DNA of 64,000 nucleotides from Metabacillus sp. B2-18 (GCF_021117275.1 NZ_CP088245.1:4714001-4778000); one strand, 5' to 3'. Positions 25,867 through 35,130 are shown, counted from the stretch's first letter. Program-made: numbers and translations. Notes: a model not told the origin generated them from the sequence alone.

Positions 25867-26841
25867 TTGGTAAAAGGGAAAACAACTAACGGGTTAATGC
25901 GCCACCTTAGAGATAAGCATGCCATAGAAATTAGCGGTAGCAAACAGAAAAAAGATTTATTAAATATCGGTTATTATCATGGATATAAAGGATATCGTTT
26001 TATCGGACAGGCAAACCACCAAATTCCCTATACCAACTTTGATGAGGTTGTTGGGGTGTATGAGTTTGATACAAACCTTAAAACACTCTTGTATCCAAGA
26101 ATTATGTTCATTGAAACAGCGATTAAGAACTATACACTTAATACCTTAATTGGAATAGGGCCGGTGGACTTCGATTTTGTTTTTTCACACCTATTAAATG
26201 ATTATAAGAAAGAAAATACAGGTAATAGTAAGTATAGGGATAAAATGAAGAAACGGCTTGAATTACGGAACAAAATCAACCAACAGATTAGTTACAACTA
26301 TTCTGAACAAAAGGCCGTGATTTCACACTTCTTCCATAAGAATGAACCGATTCCACTGTGGGCTATATTTGAGGTCATTAATCTAGGAGAATTTGGATTC
26401 TTCCTACAGTGTTTAAATCAAAACACTCGAATAGCTATTGCTGAAGATTTAAATATGCACACTACAAATCATAATCAGAATGGAAGAATAGTGGAAGATA
26501 TTATATTCCTTATTAAAGAGCTTCGTAATGCAGTAGCTCATAACTCTGTAGTCTTTGATTGCAGGTTTAAAAAGACGAATCCGCCTTCTAGGCTGAAGGA
26601 ATACTTACAAAGTGAAACAGGAATCAACAACATCACTTTTGACACCATTGTTGATTATTTTATCGTTGTAATCTTCCTACTGAAAAAGCTCGGTGTTACC
26701 AAAACCGAGTTAAAACAGATTGTCAGGAAGTTCTACGCTGAATCTGAAAAGCTAAGAAGTACAGTACCGATACCTGTTCACACCTCTATTATGGGTTCTG
26801 ATTTTAGAAATAAGGTGAATAATTTAACAAGCTACATATAG
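25867..26841 (+). CDS. Abi_2 (AbiD/AbiF-type) HEPN protein
   Basis: The protein has 324 residues from a TTG at 25867 with GGGAG upstream. The N-terminus (LMRHLRDKHAIEISGSKQKK, then NIGYYHGYKGY) and FDTNLKTLLYPRIMFIETAI are typical of Abi_2. The HEPN ribonuclease motif R-x4-H appears as ELRNAVAHNSVVFD near residue 220. Abi_2 proteins of lactococci abort phage infection, probably by RNA cleavage, and some are paired with a structured RNA. Two hairpins lie downstream (26897-26950). It is flanked by duplicated CoiA/yifB/RAYT segments. Confidence 0.85.
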   Translation: MVKGKTTNGLMRHLRDKHAIEISGSKQKKDLLNIGYYHGYKGYRFIGQANHQIPYTNFDEVVGVYEFDTNLKTLLYPRIMFIETAIKNYTLNTLIGIGPVDFDFVFSHLLNDYKKENTGNSKYRDKMKKRLELRNKINQQISYNYSEQKAVISHFFHKNEPIPLWAIFEVINLGEFGFFLQCLNQNTRIAIAEDLNMHTTNHNQNGRIVEDIIFLIKELRNAVAHNSVVFDCRFKKTNPPSRLKEYLQSETGINNITFDTIVDYFIVVIFLLKKLGVTKTELKQIVRKFYAESEKLRSTVPIPVHTSIMGSDFRNKVNNLTSYI

Positions 26842-26896
26842 GCTTGTACTTTACGAATAGGATAAACTGTAGTATCATATTATATAACTAATAGCG

Positions 26897-26917
26897 GTGT
26901 ATAGCTTCGGCTTACAC
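26897..26917 (+). other. Stable UUCG-type hairpin after the Abi_2 gene
   Basis: GTGTATAGC-TTCG-GCTTACAC forms a stem with a UUCG tetraloop and one mismatch. With the next hairpin it could be the end of a small structured RNA. Confidence 0.4.
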
Positions 26918-26920
26918 TTA

Positions 26921-26950
26921 AGGGGACTGGATGCGTCTGGTCCTCTTTTA
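26921..26950 (+). terminator. Terminator of the Abi_2 transcript
   Basis: AGGGGAC and GTCCTCT pair across TGGATGCGTCTG, and TTTT follows. Confidence 0.65.
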
Positions 26951-26973
26951 ATTTTGTCCGGAATCGACAACAA

Positions 26974-27020
26974 CAAAAAGGTCCCCCAAGCGGCTGCATC
27001 AGCCAACTCAGTGGGTTTCT
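26974..27020 (-). terminator. Two-stem terminator belonging to a recombinase remnant
   Basis: On the minus strand AAACCCACTGAG and an inner GGCTG...CAGCC pair are followed by CTTTTTG. The layout matches the terminator after the intact recombinase at 31322-31371, so this is a relic of the same 3' end. Confidence 0.7.
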
Positions 27021-27047
27021 CAAATAGTTCTTGAAGATGTAAAGTTG

Positions 27048-27305
27048 TCATTTTACTCGATAATGAAATACCTCTCTGGTTCCGCCCTTTTCCGGTGCTT
27101 TGAATCTTTCCATTTTTCCCTGCTTCATTAATGGTCTCAAAATAACTTGGAAGGTGTGCGTATTATAACTGTCCATCCTCTCATTCATACAATATACAAT
27201 CTCTTTAACTGCTTTTGGCAGCAGCTCCTCTACCTCAGGCCCTTTGAGTAACGCCTCATGTTTCCCCTTCGTTTTCAGCTTCTTTTGCTTACTTTTTCGA
27301 AGCAC
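27048..27305 (-). pseudogene. C-terminal remnant of a large serine recombinase
   Basis: The frame has 85 codons (KSKQKKLKTKGKHEALLKGP, then NTHTFQVILRPLMKQGKMER). It aligns with the last ~85 residues of the recombinase encoded at 31372, which reads KAERHARRKEKQAEFLKGPE and KSIVLPLIEEGMLHKD in the same places. The upstream end is cut by a REP/RAYT insertion at 27299. Confidence 0.75.
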
Positions 27306-27325
27306 AGGGACGGTTCCCGTGCTTC
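27299..27325. repeat. REP-like 27-nt palindrome beside RAYT copy 2
   Basis: Arms GAAGCAC / GTGCTTC enclose AGGGACGGTTCCC, making it the most symmetrical member. The spacing to the RAYT stop is 10 bases. Confidence 0.88.
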
Positions 27326-27335
27326 TTGCAACCTC

Positions 27336-28127
27336 CTACACCTTAAACAAAAGATTAGGAGAAACACCCAAAATCCTTGCTGCTTGTCTCAGGGAGAGTC
27401 CTTCAATATTCTTTACCTTTCTTAAAATTTGATTTCTTTGTTCACTAGGCAAGCTCTTTACTTGTGGTACTTCATAGCTCGCAAGGCATTTTTTAATTTC
27501 GATTCTTGCTTCTTCATCTGTTAGTCTTCTCTTAATGTCGTCGTAGTCCTCTAGACATTTATCTGTATTTTGTAGCTCATTAAACTCTTTAAATCTCGAT
27601 TGTGCAATTGAACAATTAGGTGAAAACATACGTAGAATATAGTTACATTCGAGTAAATCAGTAGGGTATACATTCTCTCCATAATAACCAAGGCAGCTAC
27701 TCCACTTCCATTTCTCGGGACCTGTAACGATACCTGCTTTTACCGGATTTTGATGAATGTATCTTGTGACCGTGATCAAATATTCTTGTGTCTCTACATT
27801 TTCACTTTTGAATCGATCTTGAAAAAGGTGACCATTCGTATGGTATTTCCAGTTGTAATAGCTAGCATAGCTTACACCGATTCGCTTCATGACCAGAGAT
27901 ATCTCTTCATTGCCTTCTTTTACAAGCAAATGAACATGATTATCCATCAAGCACCAGGCATATACTTTCATAGCTGTCCTTATTTTGTATCTTTTCAAGG
28001 TTTCAAGAAATTTAATTTTGTCATCATCGTCGTGAAAGATTTCCTGCCTATTTGCTCCTCTATTAATGATATGATAAACACCTGTACTACTTTTCAATCT
28101 AGCACTACGAGGCAAACGATCGACCAC
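27336..28127 (-). CDS. REP-associated tyrosine transposase (RAYT), copy 2
   Basis: The protein has 263 residues and the same motifs as copy 1: MDNHVHLLVKE for the HUH site and VTRYIHQNPVKAGI for the tyrosine. About 14 residues differ from copy 1. A complete 27-nt palindrome lies directly after the gene, and yifB remnants lie before it. The gene appears intact, so this copy could still act on the palindromes in trans. Confidence 0.92.
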   Translation of the reverse strand: MVDRLPRSARLKSSTGVYHIINRGANRQEIFHDDDDKIKFLETLKRYKIRTAMKVYAWCLMDNHVHLLVKEGNEEISLVMKRIGVSYASYYNWKYHTNGHLFQDRFKSENVETQEYLITVTRYIHQNPVKAGIVTGPEKWKWSSCLGYYGENVYPTDLLECNYILRMFSPNCSIAQSRFKEFNELQNTDKCLEDYDDIKRRLTDEEARIEIKKCLASYEVPQVKSLPSEQRNQILRKVKNIEGLSLRQAARILGVSPNLLFKV

Positions 28128-28158
28128 CTTTCAATTAATTAATAACACTTAAAATTGA

Positions 28159-28804
28159 TTATCGATATAATGGTTTATTCGCTTCTCCTGTCAAGGAAAA
28201 ATGAGTAGGTGGTGCTAATTTTCTCAAAAACATCGCTTCCTTTAGATCTTCATCAGATATCAAGACTTCTCCCTTTATGTCCGCAATTGTTCTCGCTAAA
28301 CGAATGATTTTTATTTGGACTCGATTACTTAGACCCTGTTTACTAGAAACTTGTTGTAAATCGTATTGTTGCTTCGGTGTCAGGGGGCTGCTTTGAATCA
28401 ATTGTTCAAAGGGAACCGTACCATTACAAATTTCCTTCCCATATCGGTTGTACTGGTTTTCTCTTGCTGAGGCTACGCGTTTTTTTATGTCTTCAGAAGA
28501 ATCAATTCCTTTAAAATCATGTCCTTTAAGGTTCACTGCTTGTAAGGTTAGGAGAATATCAAAGCGATCTAAGATAGGACCAGACACCCGATTTTTGTAG
28601 GCTTTTATCTGCTTTTCTGAACAGGTACAATAGTGATCATTTGAGCCGAAGTATCCACATGGACATGGATTCATTGCAGCGATAAAAATAAAGTTTGCAG
28701 GGTACGTTACAGTTGAATGAACTCGACTTATCGTCACCGTTTTACTTTCTAAGGGTTGCCTGAGCATCGCCGTGAGGACGTATGGATAAAAATACGCGAA
28801 ATAT
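28159..28804 (-). pseudogene. YifB/ComM C-terminal fragment, copy 2
   Basis: The frame is open to its natural C-terminus (LRKLAPPTHFSLTGEANKPL) but lacks the N-terminal domain and Walker A. It also lacks the Walker B stretch that copy 1 keeps: LTA runs straight into MLRQPLESKTVTISRVH, a ~65-bp internal deletion. It contains FIAAMNPCPCGYFGSNDHYC and RDILLTLQ-like core motifs. No ATPase activity can be expected. Confidence 0.88.
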
Positions 28805-28820
28805 ATCCCCCCTAAACAAT

Positions 28821-28850
28821 AAAAAATGCCCACCACGTATTGTGATGAGC
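28821..28850 (-). terminator. Terminator of CoiA-like copy 2
   Basis: On the minus strand GCTCATCAC / GTGGTGGGC is followed by ATTTTTTATTG. Confidence 0.75.
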
Positions 28851-28896
28851 AAAATTTGCCGAGTTCTTACTATTATATATAAATAATTTTGAAGGT

Positions 28897-30525
28897 CTAT
28901 TCCTGAATGGTTAGCTCAATTTTTTTCTTTAGTTCTGCTTTTATCGTCTTCCTATAAAACTCAAGAAATTCTTTTATTGGATACTTAACCAGTTTATCAT
29001 TTTTTTGATTAAAGGAAATCCCTGAACTTCTCATATGACCTATAACCTTCTCTAATGAAACAACTAGCGAATCACCTGATTGATTTTCGTTTATCCACTT
29101 CAATATTATAATCCGCCAAGCTCTTTTATCCCCATCAATATAGAGTTCACCTTTAATAGGTTGCGATAGCAGTATATCTCTAACCTTCTCTTTTTTCTTT
29201 TTATCTGCAGAATCCTCTGTTTTCGTATAACTAGATTCTGGTGGACTTTGTTGGTAGGTATAGATTCCATATCGGTTTTGTCTCTGGGACCTTTGATCCC
29301 AACCATCCGGATGAACCTCGATTGGCCTTAAAGCCGCTCTTCTCATTCTTTCTTGCATTTCTCTTTCGATTTCTTCATCTTCTAGCTCTTTGGCTTTTTG
29401 TCTTTGCTTTTGCCATTCCACTTCTCGAGCCCTTGATCGTGCCCTTTGCTTTTCTTCCTCTTGTTTAATTCTTTCTTCCTCTGCCCTAATCCTTTCTTGT
29501 TCTTCTCTTAACCTTTGTTGTTCTAACTCAAATTGTTGTTTTCTTTCAATTAGTTCCTTTAGAAAACCATTTCTCCTCTCATCCTCATTTTCCTTTGAAA
29601 GTACAAAATGATTTTGATCGGCATTCACTGACAACGCTTGTGCCAGGGGTACTTCAGAAGATGATAATTTATAAAAAGTTATATTCCGATCTTGTTGTGA
29701 TATTGGTATGAAACGAAAGATTGTACATAGCCGATTAAATACATCTACATACGCGATGTTTCTAGTATTAAATTCGTCTATGGTCGCTCCTGTATCTTTC
29801 ATAAAAAAGTCTAATAAATCACCTTGTATATTTTCCTCAAGAAATGTATCCCACAGACTATCTTCAGGAGTTTTACTAGTTACATAAGTTTCAGCAGTAA
29901 GTAAGGTTCCTTTATTCGTCTCTTCTAAAAAAGAAAGCCAACTATAGTCTACGAATGAAAAGGGCTTAAAACCTTCTTCTTTATAGGTTTTCATTCGTTT
30001 GGATAAATGACGAGCGTAGCTACCTGAGGTTAACCCCTGATCGATTGCTGTAAAATAATCAATCGCCCATCGTTCCTCGGAGTTCGGAAACTTAATGATA
30101 AAATCCGGAATAAATGAAAGTTTCTTTTTGTAATGATACCCTCGCTCAATCTCAACGTCGTAGGGTTTCAGCTCACCTTCTAATATCTCTTTAAAAATGG
30201 TGAGACCAATATCTTTCTTTGATTTAACCTCATGCTTAGAAACATGCTTATCATACGTTGTGGTATTTTCAGAGTAAGAACATTCACTTTCATCATTATG
30301 GCGAAAATAAAATGGTCTTCCCTCATCTTTGGTTAAATTCATATTTACTGGTTTGTTGCAGCATAAACAAGTAAATGCACTCTTTTTTGAAAAAACACGA
30401 TAATTATCTTCGAACCAACGCTTAACTTCAGACCGTGTTAAATTTTGTTGTTCTAGCTCTCTTCTTTTCAGTTCAATGTTAAAAACAGAATTATGTAGGT
30501 AGGCTGAATCCAAGCTGTACACCAT
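28897..30525 (-). CDS. CoiA-like nuclease-family protein, copy 2
   Basis: The protein has ~542 residues if it starts at the ATG at 30525 (a GTG at 30522 is also possible; the ribosome site is tight). It is close to copy 1 throughout the N-terminal cysteine region (FTCLCCNKPVNMNLTKDEGR), nuclease-like core (LSFIPDFIIKFPNSEERWAI) and coiled coil, but differs more in the last ~130 residues. The terminator follows directly; there is no membrane-protein gene as in copy 1. The duplicated unit CoiA-yifB-RAYT thus covers ~3.3 kb. Confidence 0.75.
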   Translation of the reverse strand: MVYSLDSAYLHNSVFNIELKRRELEQQNLTRSEVKRWFEDNYRVFSKKSAFTCLCCNKPVNMNLTKDEGRPFYFRHNDESECSYSENTTTYDKHVSKHEVKSKKDIGLTIFKEILEGELKPYDVEIERGYHYKKKLSFIPDFIIKFPNSEERWAIDYFTAIDQGLTSGSYARHLSKRMKTYKEEGFKPFSFVDYSWLSFLEETNKGTLLTAETYVTSKTPEDSLWDTFLEENIQGDLLDFFMKDTGATIDEFNTRNIAYVDVFNRLCTIFRFIPISQQDRNITFYKLSSSEVPLAQALSVNADQNHFVLSKENEDERRNGFLKELIERKQQFELEQQRLREEQERIRAEEERIKQEEEKQRARSRAREVEWQKQRQKAKELEDEEIEREMQERMRRAALRPIEVHPDGWDQRSQRQNRYGIYTYQQSPPESSYTKTEDSADKKKKEKVRDILLSQPIKGELYIDGDKRAWRIIILKWINENQSGDSLVVSLEKVIGHMRSSGISFNQKNDKLVKYPIKEFLEFYRKTIKAELKKKIELTIQE

Positions 30526-30667
30526 CCCTTCTAATCCAAAAGTCTCTAAGACTATTATATCATCATGTGAAATTATGGAAATGTAAGAATATAAAAGAGT
30601 TCTTCTCAATTATACGATTTTATAGATGCTATAATTGATTTAAAAGGTGTTAGTAGGAGGAACGCAA

Positions 30668-31321
30668 ATGGGGATTGCAATTCTATTTAGAAAGAATCTA
30701 GAAGGTACTAGCCCTTTCTATCGTGAATTAAACAAATTAGTCTTATGTCCTGGAGAGGGGCTAATACTAAGTAGCGGCTTTACTGGAGTCCAGGATTTTA
30801 GTCTGCGTAATAATATTAACCTAGGATTTAGAGGATATAATAATTCGCAATTAATTACACTTTCAGGAAACTTTGGATCCCAATGCACTTGTAAGAGCGA
30901 TAACCCTAATCCTAGTAATAAATGTCACTACGACCGGTATATAGATTTTGTTCATTATATGAATCAAGGTTGTCATTGTAATCAAAAACGTTTCCTAATC
31001 GATACTTACGGAAAGTGGCATGCAAAAATTTCTATGAAAACACGTGATAATGTTCCATTTGCAATGATTGTTGGTAGTAGTAATTTAAGTAAATCAGCAC
31101 TAGGTTTGAACGGTTCTGGAAACTATGAATCTGACGTTCTAATATGGAGAGATGATTATTTTCCGAACCCAAACTTTCTTGAAGGATTAAATAAGCATGA
31201 ATACTGGAGGCTTTCACCATATTATCAAGGACAGGAAGCTGATCTTTTAAACAGTCAACACAATGATTTACTAGAATACATAAACAACAATAATAAAGTA
31301 CATTATGCTCCTTTACAATAA
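30668..31321 (+). CDS. Phospholipase D-like nuclease-family protein
   Basis: The protein has 217 residues; the start at 30668 is chosen for TAGGAGGAA seven bases upstream. The PLD active-site motif is present once: WHAKISMKTRDNVPFAMIVG, then SSNLSKSALGLNG (H-x-K followed by G-S-S-N). A cysteine-rich stretch (QCTCKSDNPNPSNKCHY, then GCHCNQKR) precedes it and may bind zinc. Single-HKD proteins usually work as dimers, and many are nucleases, often in restriction or defence loci. It converges on the recombinase genes. Confidence 0.75.
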   Translation: MGIAILFRKNLEGTSPFYRELNKLVLCPGEGLILSSGFTGVQDFSLRNNINLGFRGYNNSQLITLSGNFGSQCTCKSDNPNPSNKCHYDRYIDFVHYMNQGCHCNQKRFLIDTYGKWHAKISMKTRDNVPFAMIVGSSNLSKSALGLNGSGNYESDVLIWRDDYFPNPNFLEGLNKHEYWRLSPYYQGQEADLLNSQHNDLLEYINNNNKVHYAPLQ

Positions 31322-31371
31322 AAAAGGAACCCACCAAGAGGCTCATACACAGCCTACTCAGTGGGTTCTCA
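31322..31371 (-). terminator. Two-stem terminator of the serine recombinase
   Basis: On the minus strand GAACCCACTGAG...GGTGGGTTC encloses AGGCTG...GAGCCT and is followed by CTTTTTT. Confidence 0.8.
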
Positions 31372-33342
31372 TTACTTCTTCACCATATAATATTTTCTCT
31401 TACTTTGACTGCCTGGTATAAAATCCTTGTGCAACATTCCTTCCTCTATCAATGGTAGTACAATGCTCTTCCTGAAATAGGATTCTGAGATCGTCATCTT
31501 CGTGTTCATAAAGGCTAGGATTTCTCCCCATCTCCGAGGTTCCTCACAATATTCCAGTAAGGCAATTACTTCTGGTCCTTTCAAAAACTCTGCCTGTTTT
31601 TCTTTTCGTCTTGCATGCCTTTCCGCTTTTCTTTTCAATGAAATCATTTTTTGATAATCTTCATATCTTTCATCCGTCGACCATTCTAGGCCTAGACTTA
31701 AATGGTACACAATCTTACCATCCTTATAGACGGTGGCTTGCTCGACAAATCGTTCAAACAGATCTGCAGGGAATGATTGGCTGGTTTCATCGTTCAATTT
31801 TTTGATTTCCTTCTTCAGCTCTTTGAATTCATTTCTATAATGCTCTGCTAGCTTTTTACGGTCAGAGAAGTCTTTCAACTGCTGGTGCAGTTTTACTATC
31901 TTTTCACTTAGGGCATCCACCCTTTGGTGATCTTGTCCGTCTTTATGCAACTCTTCATCTACTGCCTCATAAAGCTCTTGATTCAACTGTTCCATCCTTC
32001 TTTGAGCCTCTACTTCTTGTTTCAGCTCTTGAGCACTTAACACTGTTTGAGCAATGACTCTTTCTACTTCTTGCTGAAATGTCTCGTCTTGTTCAAGCCT
32101 TTTTAATAGATTAATAAAGTGCTTTTCAAGATAGTCTTGATGAAAACGTTGAGATGAACAGCCGTTCACAGCGTAATATTTCTCCGCCAGCCTACAAACC
32201 CAACGATTGATTTCTTTGGTTCCGTTGGAGCCTCGTCTCTCCAAGCTTCGTTCATACCCTAGTACATTACCGCATTCTCCGCAATACAAGTTCTCTGTAA
32301 AAGAAGAATTTTTATGCTGGTCTTTAGAATACTTTTGGTAGTTCAGCTGCTTGAAGGCTTCGCTGCGTTTTTGGATAATGCTTTGTACCTTCTCCCATTC
32401 TTCCGGAGCAATAATAGGCTCATGGTGGCCCTCAATATAATACTGGGGTAACTCCCCTTCATTAGGAGCAGTCTTTTCTTCTAATGTATCCACGGTGATA
32501 TATTTTTGATAAAGATAATCTCCTTTGTAGACCACATTCTGCAGGATACCCTTCACCGTGCTAAGACTCCAGACATCTTTTCCCTTTGGGCTTGGAATGC
32601 GATCTTTAGTTAATCCGGTTATGATTTGGGTGTAATTTTTTCCTGCTTGCAATTCCGCATAAATACGACGAACAACTTTAGCTTCTTCTTCATGGATAAT
32701 CCATTGATGCTTCTCTCCAATCCGATAACCATAGTTGGCGTTTCCTACTTTAATTATGCCGCGCTTGGCCATACTTCTTTTTCCCCATGCGATGGAGTTT
32801 CCGATATTTATACTTTCCTCCTGAGCAATGCTACCGAAAATTGTAATCAGCAATTCGCTATCAGCATCTTCTGTATGGATGTTCTCTTTCTCGAAATATA
32901 TGTGCACCGGTCGAGGGAGAGACTTCAATAACCGGACAGCTTTTAACGTTTCTAATGTATTCCGACTAAATCTTGAAATGCTCTTACAAAGGATTAAATC
33001 GATATTCCCACGTGTACATTCATCCATCAGCTTTTTGAAATCCGTTCGATTTTTAAGGGATTTTCCTGATATCCCCTCATCCGCAAATATCCCAGCAAAT
33101 TCGTATCGAGGATCCTTGAGGATTAAATACGTATAGTAAGCTACCTGTGTTTTATAACTGGTTAGCTGCTCTTCACGATCCGTAGATACCCTACAATAGG
33201 CAGCAGTTCTAAGTGGTTTTGTAACCGGCTGGTTTGTTGTTGAGGAGGGATGGTCACGCAAGTTCTTTTCTATTGTCTTCAACATGCTTTGCCCTTTTTT
33301 AGGTTCAATTTTGATGACTTCTCTATCCATAAGTGCTTGCAT
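31372..33342 (-). CDS. Large serine recombinase C
   Basis: The protein has 657 residues from an ATG at 33342 with AAAGGAGTGAGG upstream. The catalytic domain starts TAAYCRVSTDREEQLTSYKT (Ser ~53), with YEFAGIFADEGISGKS and LILCKSISRFSRNTLETLKA. The recombinase domain follows, then a zinc ribbon (YCGECGNVLGYERSL ... WVCRLAEKYY) and a long coiled coil. All catalytic elements are present. The frame is not closed upstream: it is fused without a stop to the C-terminal part of another recombinase, so a longer fusion protein is also possible. It is the last of a tandem recombinase set. Confidence 0.88.
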   Translation of the reverse strand: MQALMDREVIKIEPKKGQSMLKTIEKNLRDHPSSTTNQPVTKPLRTAAYCRVSTDREEQLTSYKTQVAYYTYLILKDPRYEFAGIFADEGISGKSLKNRTDFKKLMDECTRGNIDLILCKSISRFSRNTLETLKAVRLLKSLPRPVHIYFEKENIHTEDADSELLITIFGSIAQEESINIGNSIAWGKRSMAKRGIIKVGNANYGYRIGEKHQWIIHEEEAKVVRRIYAELQAGKNYTQIITGLTKDRIPSPKGKDVWSLSTVKGILQNVVYKGDYLYQKYITVDTLEEKTAPNEGELPQYYIEGHHEPIIAPEEWEKVQSIIQKRSEAFKQLNYQKYSKDQHKNSSFTENLYCGECGNVLGYERSLERRGSNGTKEINRWVCRLAEKYYAVNGCSSQRFHQDYLEKHFINLLKRLEQDETFQQEVERVIAQTVLSAQELKQEVEAQRRMEQLNQELYEAVDEELHKDGQDHQRVDALSEKIVKLHQQLKDFSDRKKLAEHYRNEFKELKKEIKKLNDETSQSFPADLFERFVEQATVYKDGKIVYHLSLGLEWSTDERYEDYQKMISLKRKAERHARRKEKQAEFLKGPEVIALLEYCEEPRRWGEILAFMNTKMTISESYFRKSIVLPLIEEGMLHKDFIPGSQSKRKYYMVKK

Positions 33343-34573
33343 GCTTTCCTCACTCCTTTCTTTCAAATGTCCTTCTGCATCAATGATCTGATATAGTGGT
33401 TCATGCTCTTGTTGTTTTTGAAACTTCTTGTTTGATTGACTTTCAAGAATCTCTTCTTTCTGTAGATTATTAGGCATCTCCCCTACGATGGTTTCTGTCC
33501 CATCGACCCACTCAATGCGATAATCATCGGGAGAATAAATGACCGCTCCCATCAACCAAGCCCTAAGCTGTTCAATCGTAATGGTTTCTAGAAACTCCTC
33601 TATATTTAGGACCGTCTCAAGCCAGCTCAATGTTTGGTTCCGAAAGATTCGATCATCTTCAATCCTGGCGATGTGTTGTTCAAACTCTTTATAGGCTTGT
33701 TCTACTTTAGCCAGCTCACCCTTCCCTTCTTTTGCTAACTCCAGTTCAGCCATCCACCTTAATCGGTGAAACTCGAAATGGTCCTTCTGATTAATCTTTT
33801 GAAGCACCTTCTTGGCCGTATCGAAAACGGAATTACTCGTCATATCAAATTTCTGTTTGAAGCCCTCCAGCAAAATCTCTCTCAAACGATCTTCTCTAAT
33901 CGATGTAAAATCACAGGCGCCGATATCACTCGCTTGGCACTTCCAATAGTTCACCCTTCTCGTTGGATAGTTGTTCAACCGATAGCCACAGCGGTGACAG
34001 GTCATTCTTCCTGAAAGAGAATGTTTATTCCCTTTTGGTCCTGTGGACTTCCTCTTAGGTTTAATTTCTTCTAAGCGTTTCTGTGTTTGTTCAAATACTT
34101 GCATACTAATGATTGGAGGGTGGCAATTTTCAATCGCAATTTCATCTCTCATATGTTTGGTTGTTTTATTGGTGAAAAGGTCTTTTGTTCGAACCCTCGT
34201 CAGTTTGTTACCGGTATAGGTCACGTTCGTTAGAATATGTTTTACAGTTGATCCTCTCCACAGGTCTTTGCCTACTGATGTCTTTATCCCTTGGTTTATT
34301 AATTCTCGTGCTATTTCAGCCATGGTCATCCCCTGTAAAAACCAGTCAAAGATACGGCGAACAATTACTGCCCCTTCTTCGCTAATTTGAAGGGTATTTC
34401 GTCCATCTACTTTCACCACATCATAACCAAGCATCTTATTGTACCGAGGGATGCCTTTCTTGAAGTTCTTTTCAAATCCCCACCTGGTTGATGTTGAAAT
34501 GGTCTCGATTTCTTCTTGAGCAAGGGCTGCATACGTACTTAGAAGAAATTTATTATATTGGACGGATGTATCA
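33343..34573 (-). pseudogene. Large serine recombinase B, C-terminal part (split gene)
   Basis: The sequence reads SVQYNKFLLSTYAALAQEEI, then RWGFEKNFKKGIPRYNKMLG, the recombinase domain, and zinc ribbon MTCHRCGYRLNNYPTRRVNY. The catalytic N-terminus is missing here. It is found at 62643-63121, cut at the matching codon. Joining at the shared TGATAC gives ...FENINTDT-SVQYNKFLLSTY... in frame. Upstream of 34573 the frame soon meets TAA. At the other end it runs in frame into recombinase C without a stop codon. Confidence 0.8.
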
Positions 34574-34727
34574 ATATGCTCTTTCTCAAACCGTAAAAAG
34601 TAGTTTCGTAGTGTTTAAGAACGTGCCTGAAACCCGCATAAAATCGGGGTTTGTTGAAAGCTGATTGTGTATCGTACATTTTCGTTTAGGCTTTTCTCGC
34701 AAATTAAAACACCGGATAAACACCAAC
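34568..34727. other. Left attachment end (attL-like) of the 28-kb element
   Basis: The core-like GTATCA at 34568-34573 is where the split recombinase resumes. Inside the element follow TTTCGTTTA (34680), AAACACC (34707) and AAACACCAAC (34718). The same three words in the same order and orientation occur at the right end (62559, 62576, 62587). The last two are 11 bases apart in both places. They resemble arm-type integrase or excisionase sites. Confidence 0.65.
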
Positions 34728-34752
34728 TATTTCTCTAAAAGTACACTTTTTA

Positions 34753-34793
34753 AGAAAAAATGTGCTGCAAGGCTTCTTTCCCCTTACAGCACA
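34753..34793 (-). terminator. Terminator of the gene at 34873
   Basis: On the minus strand TGTGCTGTAAGG pairs with CCTTGCAGCACA and is followed by TTTTTTCTT. Confidence 0.8.
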
Positions 34794-34872
34794 CTCGAAT
34801 TTGCCTAGTGTACCCGCTTGGAGCACACTTTTTTTTGCATATTTTCGTTCATTGTTTCACCACAAGTATGAT

Positions 34873-35130
34873 TTACTTCTCTTGAACTCGCCTTTCGTGT
34901 TGCAAAAATTCCTCGGCTTCACTAAGACGCAAATCCCAATATTTTTGCAATAGGGATATGATTTTCTCATCTTCAACTTCTGCTTCACAAAGAGCCGCAA
35001 CTGCTTTTTCAATTCCAATTACTCTTTCTTCAAAGGCAGCTTGATCTAACCTTGCGTAGTTATCCTCCCTTATACGTTCCAAAACTTCCCTACCAAATCC
35101 TGAAATAGAATCTTTAAAAGTACGTGCCAT
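34873..35130 (-). CDS. Small helical protein beside the integrase
   Basis: The protein has 85 residues and starts after TAAGGAGG. It is charged and helical (GREVLERIREDNYARLDQAA, then EDEKIISLLQKYWDLRLSEA). It lies just inside the left end, downstream of the integrase gene. Its position suggests a recombination accessory or regulator, but no motif supports this. It has its own terminator. Confidence 0.65.
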   Translation of the reverse strand: MARTFKDSISGFGREVLERIREDNYARLDQAAFEERVIGIEKAVAALCEAEVEDEKIISLLQKYWDLRLSEAEEFLQHERRVQEK

